Shown here piece after piece: positions 25,737 through 33,782 of a stretch of DNA of 64,000 nucleotides (position 1 is its first letter; each line of letters begins with the position of its first letter). This DNA comes from Lachnospiraceae bacterium (GTDB lineage: Bacteria; Bacillota; Clostridia; Lachnospirales; Lachnospiraceae). The notes under the pieces are model-generated. The model was given only the letters and a program-made list of their open reading frames with translations. It had not been told where the DNA came from and ran no database searches. The position numbers and the translations under genes are program-made. The DNA lies in assembly GCA_910576125.1 (NCBI GenBank), contig CAJTHM010000009.1, positions 124,001 through 188,000 of the forward strand, in the 5' to 3' direction.

Positions 25737-25765
25737 TGGTCACATGCGGTCTGATATAGTATAAT
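25737..25765 (+). promoter_or_regulatory. Candidate promoter of the rhamnosidase gene
   Basis: TGGTCA, 17 bases and a consensus TATAAT (25760-25765), about 58 bases before the rhamnosidase ATG. The gene may therefore have its own start in addition to read-through from the permeases. Confidence 0.55.
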
Positions 25766-25823
25766 GTGTGTATTAAGTGTACTTTTTTATGGGACAGGAA
25801 AATCATATATGGAGGAAAAAGCA

Positions 25824-28634
25824 ATGAGGATTACGAACTGTAAGGTCAATCATCTGACCGACCCGCTGGGGTACTGGATGGAAAAGCCGGTATACTCCTG
25901 GCAGGTGGAGGAGGCTTCGGGGAAGGCGCAGACCAAGGCCAGGCTCATAGTCTGCCGCGGGGGAGAGACGGTGGCGGACACAGGCTTTGGGCAGCTTGAC
26001 AACTTGGCTGTGCCGCTGGACATGGAGCTTGCCCCCCGCACCCGCTATACCTGGAAGGTGACGGTGTGCACGGATGCCGGAGAAGAGGCGGAGAGCGGGG
26101 AAAACTGGTTCGAGACTGGCAAGGAAGGGGAGAGCTGGAGCGCGAAGTGGATCGGGGACAGCGGGGAGCGCCATCCTCTTTTCTCCAGGCATATCGCGCC
26201 TGCGAAGCCTGTGAAATCCGCCAGGCTCTACATCTGCGGCCTGGGACTTTATGAGGCATACTATGTCCCGGGAAAGGATGCCGTAGATGCGGGTTCCATA
26301 GAGTCCCTGCGGGCAGAGGCGAAAATCGGGGATGAGCTTTTGGCCCCTTACTGCAACAACTACAACGAATGGGTGCAGTACCAGACCTATGATGTGACTA
26401 AGCAGCTGCAGGAGGCGGGCACTTTGTGCGTGCTGCTGGGCAACGGCTGGTACTTCGGGCGATTCGGCTTCAACGACCCGGATGGGAAGCCTTATTACGG
26501 GAAGGGGCGCAAGCTCCTGGCGGAGCTGCGCCTGACCTATGAGGACGGCACGGAAGAGATAATCGGCACGGACGAAAGCTGGCAGGTGACCTACAGCAAT
26601 ATTGTCTTCTCCAATATCTATGACGGCGAGCAGATGGACGGCACCCTGGAGCCTGTGGCGGCGGCAGCGGCCAAGGAAGTGGAGCCGCCCAGGGGCAAGC
26701 TCACCGCAAGGCGGAGCCTGCCTGTAAAGGTGCTGGAGGAGCTGCCTGTGGCAGAGCTGATTCACACGCCTGCCGGAGAGACCGTGGTGGATCTGGGACA
26801 GAACATGGCAGGTTCTTTCCGCCTGCGCGTCCATGAGCCCAGGGGGACAAAGATTCATGTCCAGGTGGGCGAGGTGCTGCAGCAGGGCTGCTTTTACCGG
26901 GACAATCTGCGCTCTGCGAAAGCGGAGTACATCTATATCTCAGACGGCGAGGAGCATATCCTGCAGCCCTGTTTCACTTTCTACGGCTACCGCTATGCGA
27001 AAGTGGAGGGCGTGCCGAATCTGAAAAAAGAAGATTTCACAGGTCTGGCCATGTATTCCGCGCTGCCCAGAAACGGATGGCTGGAGACCGGCAATGAGCT
27101 GGTGAACCGTCTCATCCTGAACACGGAATGGGGCCAGAAAGGCAACTTCGTGGACGTGCCCACGGACTGTCCTCAGCGCGACGAGCGCATGGGCTGGACC
27201 GGGGACGCGGAAGTGTTCTCGCCTACCGCCTGCTACCAGATGGACAGCTACGCTTTCTTCGCCAAGTATCTCCATGACATGGCCACAGAGCAGAAGACGA
27301 GAGAGGGCGCGGTGCCGGATGTGATTCCCTCCTTTGGGCATAAAGGAATCTCCTGCGCGTGGGGAGATGCGGCGTGCGTGATTCCGTGGGTAGTATATCG
27401 GTTTTACGGAGATAAAGCCATTCTGGAGGAGCAGTTCGACAGCATGAAAGGATGGGTGGATCATATCAATGGACTGGAGGAACAGGATCAGGGATGGAGG
27501 AAACATTTCCATTATGGAGACTGGCTGGCCCTGGATGGCCCCGGAGGCGTGGACGGCGTGATGGGCGCTACGGAGAATGCCTTTATCGCTCTGGTCTACC
27601 TGCGCTACAGCGCGCAGCTGACGTCTAAGGCGGCGGGAGTGCTTGGGAAGAAAGAGGAAGAGGCATACTATGCCGGACTGGCGGACAAGCTGCTGGCGGC
27701 AATCAGGCATGATTATTTCACACCCTCCGGGCGCTGCTGCCTTGACACCCAGACGGCGTTGCTCTTGAGTCTGCGACACGGTCTGACAGTGGATCCGGAG
27801 CAGACGGCGAAACGCCTGAAGAAGAAATTCGATGACAACAATGGAAAGCTGCAGACAGGATTCGTGGGCACGCCTATCCTGGGCGAGGAGCTGACCAGGG
27901 CGGGGCTGTCCGAGCTGGCTTACGGGCTGCTGTTCAATGAGGAATATCCCGGCTGGCTCTACGAGGTGAAGCTGGGGGCCACCACCATTTGGGAGCGCTG
28001 GAACAGCATGCTGGAAGACGGCTCCGTCTCCTCCACGGGCATGAACAGCTTCAACCACTATTCCTACGGTTCCATCGTGGAATGGATGTACGCCTATGTG
28101 GCAGGTATCCGGCAGGCGGAGGACAGCACGGGCTTTAGGCATGTGTGCATCAGCCCTGTGGTGGATTCCCATCTGGGATATGTGGATGCGAAATATCAGT
28201 CGGCCATGGGCCTGTGGAAGGTGTCATGGAAAGTGGAGAATGACTGCCATATGGAACTGAAAGTGACAGTGCCTTTTGGATGTAAGGCGGAACTGATGCT
28301 GCCTTATGCGCCGGAGGGTCTGTTCGGGGACAAGGGAAATGCCATGTTCGCCCATGTGGAAGACGGCGTCTGCTATCTGGAGGCGGGAGATTACAGCGTA
28401 AGCTATGAGGCTACACGTCCGCTGAGAAAGGTTTACAGCGTGGACACCTCCCTGAGAGAGCTGCTGAGCGTGCCGTCTATCCGGGAGTTCCTGACGGAGA
28501 AGTTCCCGCAGGTGAACCAGGCGCCCGATCATGTGAGATCCAACAGCCTCCGTGATATCGCGGGACACTTCGGGGGTTCCATGGAACCTGGCGTGCTGGA
28601 GCAGCTGGATAAGGCCCTCGGAAAGCTTGGATAA
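25824..28634 (+). CDS. Alpha-L-rhamnosidase, GH78
   Basis: 936 aa. Removes terminal alpha-L-rhamnose from plant polysaccharides or flavonoid glycosides by an inverting mechanism. N-terminal beta domains (about 1-430) precede an (alpha/alpha)6 barrel with the GH78 active-site segment DVPTDCPQRDERMGWTGDAE near residue 450 and WERWNSM near 720, followed by a C-terminal beta domain. No signal peptide, so it is cytoplasmic and acts on imported oligosaccharides. The ATG at 25824 has GGAGG 8 bases upstream. The preceding importer genes make a joint uptake and cleavage system. The C-terminal ~50 residues (after YEATRPLRK) extend beyond the usual barrel and are unassigned. Confidence 0.93.
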   Translation: MRITNCKVNHLTDPLGYWMEKPVYSWQVEEASGKAQTKARLIVCRGGETVADTGFGQLDNLAVPLDMELAPRTRYTWKVTVCTDAGEEAESGENWFETGKEGESWSAKWIGDSGERHPLFSRHIAPAKPVKSARLYICGLGLYEAYYVPGKDAVDAGSIESLRAEAKIGDELLAPYCNNYNEWVQYQTYDVTKQLQEAGTLCVLLGNGWYFGRFGFNDPDGKPYYGKGRKLLAELRLTYEDGTEEIIGTDESWQVTYSNIVFSNIYDGEQMDGTLEPVAAAAAKEVEPPRGKLTARRSLPVKVLEELPVAELIHTPAGETVVDLGQNMAGSFRLRVHEPRGTKIHVQVGEVLQQGCFYRDNLRSAKAEYIYISDGEEHILQPCFTFYGYRYAKVEGVPNLKKEDFTGLAMYSALPRNGWLETGNELVNRLILNTEWGQKGNFVDVPTDCPQRDERMGWTGDAEVFSPTACYQMDSYAFFAKYLHDMATEQKTREGAVPDVIPSFGHKGISCAWGDAACVIPWVVYRFYGDKAILEEQFDSMKGWVDHINGLEEQDQGWRKHFHYGDWLALDGPGGVDGVMGATENAFIALVYLRYSAQLTSKAAGVLGKKEEEAYYAGLADKLLAAIRHDYFTPSGRCCLDTQTALLLSLRHGLTVDPEQTAKRLKKKFDDNNGKLQTGFVGTPILGEELTRAGLSELAYGLLFNEEYPGWLYEVKLGATTIWERWNSMLEDGSVSSTGMNSFNHYSYGSIVEWMYAYVAGIRQAEDSTGFRHVCISPVVDSHLGYVDAKYQSAMGLWKVSWKVENDCHMELKVTVPFGCKAELMLPYAPEGLFGDKGNAMFAHVEDGVCYLEAGDYSVSYEATRPLRKVYSVDTSLRELLSVPSIREFLTEKFPQVNQAPDHVRSNSLRDIAGHFGGSMEPGVLEQLDKALGKLG

Positions 28635-28665
28635 GAACGAAAAAGATACCTGAAATAGGAAAAAG

Positions 28666-28704
28666 ATATGGCGGTCTGCGTTTTTGCGTACCGCCATATT
28701 TTTT
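28666..28704 (+). terminator. Terminator after the rhamnosidase gene
   Basis: ATATGGCGGT (28666-28675) and ACCGCCATAT (28690-28699) form a perfect stem followed by TTTTTT. It also faces the convergent degV gene, with A5 on the other side, so it is probably bidirectional. Confidence 0.88.
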
Positions 28705-28719
28705 ATGGGAGAGTGAGAT

Positions 28720-29550
28720 TCAGCATTCCATCCCGATGAGCATGCCGCCTTTTTCCGCATAGTAGCTGCACAATGCGCGGGCGCCATAAATCTGAACATC
28801 CGAAGCCTGGAAGAGCTCTTTTATCTGCCCTGCCAGGGCAGCAGCCATCTTTTCGTTGTTGTTGTGGGAGATTCGGACTTTTCCGCCGTGATATCCCTGT
28901 TCTTTCATATATTTCAGAAGACTGGACAGCACGCACTGCTCCCCGCGGCATTTGTTCAGCAGCTGCAGCTCCCCCTGGGCGCTTGCCTGACCTACCACGC
29001 GGATGCCCAGGATGCCTGCCAGTTTCGCCACTGCGGGGCTGACGCGGCCGTTGTTTGCCAGATTTTTCAATGTCTCCAGAGAGAACAGCAGGTGGGTATG
29101 CCGGGTGTAGTCCATGATCTCCTTTTGGATGATTTCAGGAGTCGCGCCAGACAGAATCAGCTCCTGCAGCCGCTCCACGATCAGCTTCATCTCCGGCCCT
29201 GCGGACAGGGAATCTATGATATGTACATGGCGCTCGGGAAAGCGTCCTTCATACTGCCGCTTTGCGGACTGGGCAGAATTGTAACTGCCGGACAGGGCGC
29301 TGGTGATGGTGACGCAGAATACGTTTTCCGCATCCTCGAAAGCCTCCAGCCAGTCGTCCACTCCCGGGCAGGCGGTGCTGGAGCGGCCCTTATGGGAGGA
29401 CAGGACATCCTCCATCAGCGCCAGGTCCACGGCGCTGTCATCTACGAAGTCGTGGGAGCCCGCGATGATGTGCAGAGGGACGCTGGAAAAGGGAACCTGA
29501 TTCAGGGTCAGGAGATCGGCGGCAGAATCGGATACAATTTTGTATTTCAT
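28720..29550 (-). CDS. DegV-family fatty-acid-binding protein
   Basis: 276 aa. DegV/FakB proteins hold a fatty acid for phosphorylation by a FakA kinase. Seen: the start MKYKIVSDSAADL, the loop STACPGVDDWLEAF, the ITSALSGSYNSA motif, the HIIDSLSAGPEM segment, and LKNLANNGRVSP. No FakA is in this window. AGGAGG lies 7 bases before the ATG. It is divergent from a DUF1836 gene, a common pairing, and its promoter holds one of two matching palindromes. The specific lipid is unknown. Confidence 0.92.
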   Translation of the reverse strand: MKYKIVSDSAADLLTLNQVPFSSVPLHIIAGSHDFVDDSAVDLALMEDVLSSHKGRSSTACPGVDDWLEAFEDAENVFCVTITSALSGSYNSAQSAKRQYEGRFPERHVHIIDSLSAGPEMKLIVERLQELILSGATPEIIQKEIMDYTRHTHLLFSLETLKNLANNGRVSPAVAKLAGILGIRVVGQASAQGELQLLNKCRGEQCVLSSLLKYMKEQGYHGGKVRISHNNNEKMAAALAGQIKELFQASDVQIYGARALCSYYAEKGGMLIGMEC

Positions 29551-29583
29551 AGGGGAACCTCCTAGAAGTATAAAAAACTATAA

Positions 29584-29602
29584 TATCGGTTTTTCGAAAA
29601 CT
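29584..29602. promoter_or_regulatory. Operator-like palindrome, copy 1
   Basis: TATCGGTTTTTCGAAAACTT, a palindrome around GTTTTTCGAAAAC, lies between the degV promoter and the degV start. It matches copy 2 at nearly every position and lies 34 bases from it, about three helical turns. The likely binder is the product of the divergent DUF1836 gene (inference). Confidence 0.55.
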
Positions 29603-29614
29603 TTTTATAAGCTA

Positions 29615-29643
29615 TATATATCAGTTTTTGAAAAACCTGTCAA
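29615..29643 (-). promoter_or_regulatory. degV promoter with operator-like palindrome (copy 2) in its spacer
   Basis: On the minus strand TTGACA (29638-29643), exactly 17 bases, and TATATA (29615-29620). The spacer is almost entirely the palindrome GTTTTTGAAAAAC, so a protein bound there would block RNA polymerase directly. Confidence 0.7.
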
Positions 29644-29661
29644 GTGGTTTTATGTATTTTA

Positions 29662-29690
29662 TTGACGCTTTTGTAAATCTGCTTTATAAT
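29662..29690 (+). promoter_or_regulatory. Promoter of the DUF1836 gene
   Basis: TTGACG (29662-29667), 17 bases, TATAAT (29685-29690), about 90 bases before the DUF1836 ATG. The two operator palindromes lie just upstream of the -35. Confidence 0.8.
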
Positions 29691-29779
29691 ATTTTGGAGG
29701 TTTTAGAATCATTTACAGAAGGAATCCGGCGGTCAGGGCCGCAGTGCGCTGGCTGTCCCGGATGAAGGAAGAATGCTAT

Positions 29780-30295
29780 ATGAGCGTCAACATGAGCAAA
29801 CTGCATATGCCCCGCTATCGCGAGCTGCCCGATATGGGGCTGTATCTGGATCAGGTGACGAGGTACATCAACAATGTGCTGGAGCCTTTAGGATGTCAGG
29901 AGATTACCGGTTCCATGGTCAGCAATTATGTGAAGAAGGGGTACATAGCCAGCCCGATAAAGAAGCAGTATTACGCGGAGCAGATCGCGTATCTTTTTTT
30001 CATGTCCATAGCCAAGAACGTCCTGTCCATGGAAAATATCAGCAGGCTGTTTGAAATGCAGAAACGCACCCATGACACCCGGGAGGCCTATGACTATTTC
30101 TGCCAGGAACTGGAGAATATGCTGCAGTACATCTTCGGGATGAAAGAGTCGCTGGAGGAGGTGGGGAGCACGGCCAGCGAGGAGAAGAAGATACTGCGCT
30201 GCGCCATCACTGCCATGGCGCATATCATCTATCTGAGATACTGTTTTGAAGCCATGGAGAGGGCAGAAGAATCAGAAACCGGGGGAATGATATAA
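29780..30295 (+). CDS. DUF1836 putative DNA-binding regulator
   Basis: 171 aa. DUF1836 proteins have an N-terminal MerR-like helix-turn-helix. Here LYLDQVTRYINNVLEPLG followed by ITGSMVSNYVKKGYIASP reads as the recognition region. The C-terminal half is helical (YDYFCQELENMLQYIF) and ends in a hydrophobic segment (ITAMAHIIYLRYCF). The ATG at 29780 gives the usual N-terminus and has GAAGGAAGA upstream; an earlier in-frame ATG is less well placed. It is divergent from degV and a likely regulator of the shared intergenic region. Confidence 0.82.
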   Translation: MSVNMSKLHMPRYRELPDMGLYLDQVTRYINNVLEPLGCQEITGSMVSNYVKKGYIASPIKKQYYAEQIAYLFFMSIAKNVLSMENISRLFEMQKRTHDTREAYDYFCQELENMLQYIFGMKESLEEVGSTASEEKKILRCAITAMAHIIYLRYCFEAMERAEESETGGMI

Positions 30296-30344
30296 CAGAA
30301 GAAAAAGAATGAAAAAACGATAAAAATAAGATGGAGGCAGGGGT

Positions 30345-30578
30345 GTGAGAGACGAGAAATTGCTGAGAGAACTGACGCAGCTCTGGGGTGTCGCAGGTTT
30401 TGAAAAGGAAGTGCGCAAGTTCATCGAAAAGGAGGCGGAGCCCTATGGGGACGAAATATATACGGATGCCATGGGCAACCTGATCGTCTGCAAGAAGGGC
30501 ACCGGCGGGGACAGGGCGAAGAAAATCATGTACGCCGCCCACATGGACGAAATCGGATTCATGGTAAAGACCATCGGG
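30345..30578 (+). pseudogene. 5' fragment of an M42 glutamyl aminopeptidase gene
   Basis: The GTG at 30345 with GGAGG 8 bases upstream begins a normal M42 peptidase: LLRELTQLWGVAGFEKEVRKF, then a conserved DAMGNLIVCKKG and MYAAHMDEIGFMVKTI with the first metal-ligand His-x-Asp. Homology stops about 78 residues in, where the sequence passes into a flavoprotein gene in another frame; the frame continues through about 65 unrelated residues. A full M42 enzyme is about 340 aa, so all later metal and catalytic residues are missing. This is a deletion scar, not a functional peptidase. Confidence 0.85.
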
Positions 30579-31785
30579 CTGGCGGGCAGGACTGGAATTT
30601 ACCATGATGGAAAAGACCGTGCGTGCGGAGTTCTCGGCTGCCGGGAGAAGTTTCCCGCCCTATGGCACCGGGAACAACCACAATACCTGGTATGCCGCCA
30701 CCATGGTGGACGCCAGAGGGGTGGAAATCCCCTATGCAGACAGGGACGGCAGGGAGCTTCGGACTGTGTCTGAGCGGTACTATCCTGCGCCGGGACAGAA
30801 GTTTTTCTTAAAAGGCGGGGTAATCGACAATCCCAAATATGAATACCGCGGGCCTGAGACGCTTCCTTTTGACGAACTGATCAGGCGGGGATACCAGCTG
30901 CCTTTTTACGCGGATTTGAGCAGGATGCCGGAGAGCGAGCGGAAAGTCATCTGGGGCATGATGGTTGGGGAGGAGGCCAAGACCAAGGTTCCCGTCTATC
31001 AGAACTATACAGAGCGGGGCTTTGACCCTGACAGGCATATGCTGCAGAGCTATGGGACCGGCTGGCAGTCCGCCAGTTTCCTGGAGCAGGAGAGGCAGTT
31101 CTTCGGCGCGCCGGGGGGCCTGATGCACGACTGGGATCTGAAGACCAATATAGACGGAATCTATGCCTGCGGAGACCAGCTTTACGCCTCGGACTGCGCC
31201 GGAGCGGCCTGCGCCACGGGCTACTACGCAGGGCGTAAGGCCGCGGACTATGCGGAAGGCGTGGAGCTGTGCCAGTGTAGTCAGGAGGATATCCGCGCGG
31301 AAAAGGAACGGCTGTACGCGCCGCTTTCCAGGGATGAGAAGTCAGGAATCAGCTGGAAAGAGCTGAACAAGGCAATCTCAAAAGCCATGCAGAACTACTG
31401 CGGCGGAGTGAAATGCGATTCGCTGCTGCTGGAGGGGCTTGATTTGCTGAAGAAATATGAGGAAGAGGCTGTGCCTGTCCTTTACGCGGCCAATCCCCAT
31501 GAATTGATGCGGGTCCATGAGGTGATGGACATCCTGACGGTGGCCCGGCTTGTGCTCCAGGCATCCCTCGCCAGGAAATCCAGTTCCGAGCCGCTGTGCT
31601 TTATGAGAAGCGACTATCCGGAGACAGATCCGCCCCGGGACAGGAAATATATCGTCATCCGACAGGAAGATGAAAGTGTAGTCGTAAGGCAGGTGCCCCT
31701 GGATTTCTTCGGAGATCTGGAGGAGGAATACGAAAAGCGCAACAGGGACTATATGGAAAGGGAGGCGGCAGGGAATGGAAGATAG
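30579..31785 (+). pseudogene. 3' part of an AprA/fumarate-reductase-type flavoprotein gene
   Basis: In frame 1 the coding sequence emerges at about 30580 (AGLEFTMMEKTVRAEF) directly after the M42 fragment. It continues uninterrupted to 31785 with NTWYAATMVDARG, MHDWDLKTNIDGIYACGDQ, CAGAACATGYYAGRKAADY and a helical C-terminal domain. These match FAD-dependent oxidoreductases of the fumarate reductase/adenylylsulfate-reductase alpha type. The N-terminal FAD-binding half is missing, and the first ATG (30604) has no ribosome site, so it is probably non-functional. It overlaps the downstream ferredoxin gene by 11 bases, as a subunit pair would. Substrate unknown. Confidence 0.8.
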
Positions 31786-32092
31786 GAAAATACAGGGCAT
31801 GGGAGAGGATTCCGGGACAGAGTACAGTGTGCGGCAGAGCCCGGCGAGCTTAAATCCCATTTGTTTTGACCCTGATATCTGCATCGGATGCAACAGGTGT
31901 GTACAGGTCTGTCAATGTGATATTCTGTTCCCGGCCGAGCGGAAAGGCGAGCCTCCGGTGGTCATGTATCCCGGCGAGTGCTATTACTGCGGCGCATGCG
32001 TCATGGAATGCCCCGGAAAGGGCGCTATATCCCTGCGCCATCCCTTGATGAATCAGGCGAAATTCGTCCCTGCGGCAAGGCCGAAAGCGTGA
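31775..32092 (+). CDS. Two-[4Fe-4S] ferredoxin subunit (AprB-like partner of the broken flavoprotein)
   Basis: 105 aa. Two four-cysteine clusters are seen: CIGCNRCVQVCQCD and CYYCGACVMECPGKG, the pattern of electron-transfer subunits of flavoprotein reductases. It starts inside the flavoprotein gene, with GGGAGG 9 bases upstream. The coding sequence is intact, but its presumed catalytic partner has lost the N-terminal half, so this gene is probably orphaned. It is followed by a strong hairpin. Confidence 0.85.
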   Translation: MEDRKIQGMGEDSGTEYSVRQSPASLNPICFDPDICIGCNRCVQVCQCDILFPAERKGEPPVVMYPGECYYCGACVMECPGKGAISLRHPLMNQAKFVPAARPKA

Positions 32093-32103
32093 ATTTTGCA
32101 GAT

Positions 32104-32146
32104 GACAGGCCAGGAGGCATGCTGCAGGGCAGTCTTCTGGCCTGTC
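32104..32146 (+). terminator. Hairpin after the ferredoxin gene
   Basis: GACAGGCCAG and CTGGCCTGTC form a perfect 10-bp stem 12 bases after the stop. The loop is long (23 bases) and no T tract follows, so this is a probable but not certain terminator. The remaining ~140 bases before the next promoter hold nothing I recognise. Confidence 0.5.
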
Positions 32147-32287
32147 TGTGTTGAGGGGAGGCTTTCGCCGCAAGGTACTCTGCGGATTCATATATCGTGG
32201 GAAACAGGATGCCAGGCCGCGGAGGCCATGAGCTTTTGGGGCAGCAGTCCCTTCTTATGATTTTTATAGGATTGTCAAGAAAATACA

Positions 32288-32317
32288 TAGACAAATCCGG
32301 CATTCTTAGTGTAGAAT
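32288..32317 (+). promoter_or_regulatory. Candidate promoter of the MATE gene
   Basis: TAGACA (32288-32293), 18 bases, TAGAAT (32312-32317), 35 bases before the MATE ATG. Confidence 0.5.
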
Positions 32318-32352
32318 AGACTGCACTTTGGAGTACGGGAGGCAAGAGGAAA

Positions 32353-33741
32353 ATGAACATCAGGAAAAAGTTATTCGGAGATAAAGCGTTCTACAGAATG
32401 GTGCTGGGCGTGACGGTGCCTATCATGATTCAGAACGGCATCACCAATTTCGTGGGGCTGCTGGACAATATCATGGTGGGGCGGATCGGGACAGAGCAGA
32501 TGTCCGGCATCGCCATCGTGAACCAGCTCCTAATGGTATTCAATCTGGCCATCTTCGGGGCGATTTCCGGGGTGGGCATTTTCAGCGCGCAGTTTTTCGG
32601 CTGCAAGAACCACCAGGGCGTCCGGCATACGCTGCGGTTCAAGATTTATGTGTGCATGGGGATTCTGGTGCTGGGCATCTTTGCGCTGGTGGCCGGCGGG
32701 GAACAGCTCATCATGCTCTATCTGCACGGGGAGGGCAACGATCAGGCTCTGCAGGCCACGCTGGCATATGGGAAAGAATATCTGTGGGTGATGCTGGCCG
32801 GGCTGTTTCCGTTTGTCATAGAAGAAGTATATGCCAGCACTCTGCGCGAGGGCGGCGAGACGAAAGTGCCCATGATCGCGGGCGTGGTTGCCGTATTGGT
32901 GAATCTGGCGCTGAATTATCTGCTGATATTCGGTAAATTCGGTTTCCCGGAACTGGGGGTGGTGGGAGCTGCCATCGCCACCGTGATATCCCGGTATGTG
33001 CAGGCGGCGGTGGTAATCGTCTGGACCCACAGGAACCCGGATAAGATGCCCTTTATCGTGGGGGCTTACAGGGAGCTGCGGGTTCCTGTCCAGCTGACCT
33101 GGAATATTACGAAGAAAGGCACGCCTCTCATGTTCAACGAGATTCTCTGGTCGGCGGGCGTGGCGATAATGACCCAGTGCTATTCCACCAGAGGACTGGA
33201 CGCGGTGGCGGCTCTGAATATCTCCACGGTCATATCCAACCTGTTCAATGTGGTGTTCGTGGCCATGGGGAGCGCTGTGTCCATTATCGTGGGGCAGCTG
33301 CTGGGCGCCGGGAAGATGGAAGAGGCTATGGATACGGACAGGAAACTTATCGCCTTTGCCGTGCTGAGCAGTGTGGCCATAGGCGCGGTGGTAGTCCTTT
33401 TGGCGCCGCTGTTCCCGCAGCTGTACAATACCAGCGATGAGGTGAAGCGTCTGGCTGCGCTCCTGCTGCGCGTGGCGGCTGTGTGCATGCCCGTGTTCGC
33501 TTTCCTGCATACTACATATTTTACGCTGCGCTCGGGAGGGAAGACAATCATCACTTTCCTGTTCGACAGCGTGTTCCTCTGGTGCGTCAGCATTCCGGTG
33601 GCCTATGTGCTCAGCCGCCATACGGGCATGGCCATAGCGGCGCTGTATCTGAGCTGCCAGATGCTGGATCTGATAAAATGTGTGATTGGATATATCCTGG
33701 TGAAGAAAGGCGTCTGGCTGAATAATATTGTGGCGGAATAG
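32353..33741 (+). CDS. MATE-family efflux transporter
   Basis: 462 aa, about twelve membrane helices in two similar halves. A cation-driven exporter of the MATE family: the N-terminal segment MVLGVTVPIMIQNGITNFVG, LDNIMVGRIGTEQMSGIAI, and the second-half counterpart LMFNEILWSAGVAIMTQCYS. Length and motifs are normal. Substrate cannot be inferred; drugs, or metabolites, are possible. AGAGGAAA precedes the ATG. It is followed 40 bases later by a dipeptidase gene, possibly on the same transcript. Confidence 0.92.
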   Translation: MNIRKKLFGDKAFYRMVLGVTVPIMIQNGITNFVGLLDNIMVGRIGTEQMSGIAIVNQLLMVFNLAIFGAISGVGIFSAQFFGCKNHQGVRHTLRFKIYVCMGILVLGIFALVAGGEQLIMLYLHGEGNDQALQATLAYGKEYLWVMLAGLFPFVIEEVYASTLREGGETKVPMIAGVVAVLVNLALNYLLIFGKFGFPELGVVGAAIATVISRYVQAAVVIVWTHRNPDKMPFIVGAYRELRVPVQLTWNITKKGTPLMFNEILWSAGVAIMTQCYSTRGLDAVAALNISTVISNLFNVVFVAMGSAVSIIVGQLLGAGKMEEAMDTDRKLIAFAVLSSVAIGAVVVLLAPLFPQLYNTSDEVKRLAALLLRVAAVCMPVFAFLHTTYFTLRSGGKTIITFLFDSVFLWCVSIPVAYVLSRHTGMAIAALYLSCQMLDLIKCVIGYILVKKGVWLNNIVAE

Positions 33742-33782
33742 CGTGGAAAGGCATATTGGGGAAAAGAATGGAGGGAATGGAC

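Noticed and set aside
30604..31785. Treating the flavoprotein frame as an intact gene starting at ATG 30604
   Set aside because: There is no ribosome site, family homology begins before that ATG, and the FAD-binding N-terminal half is missing.
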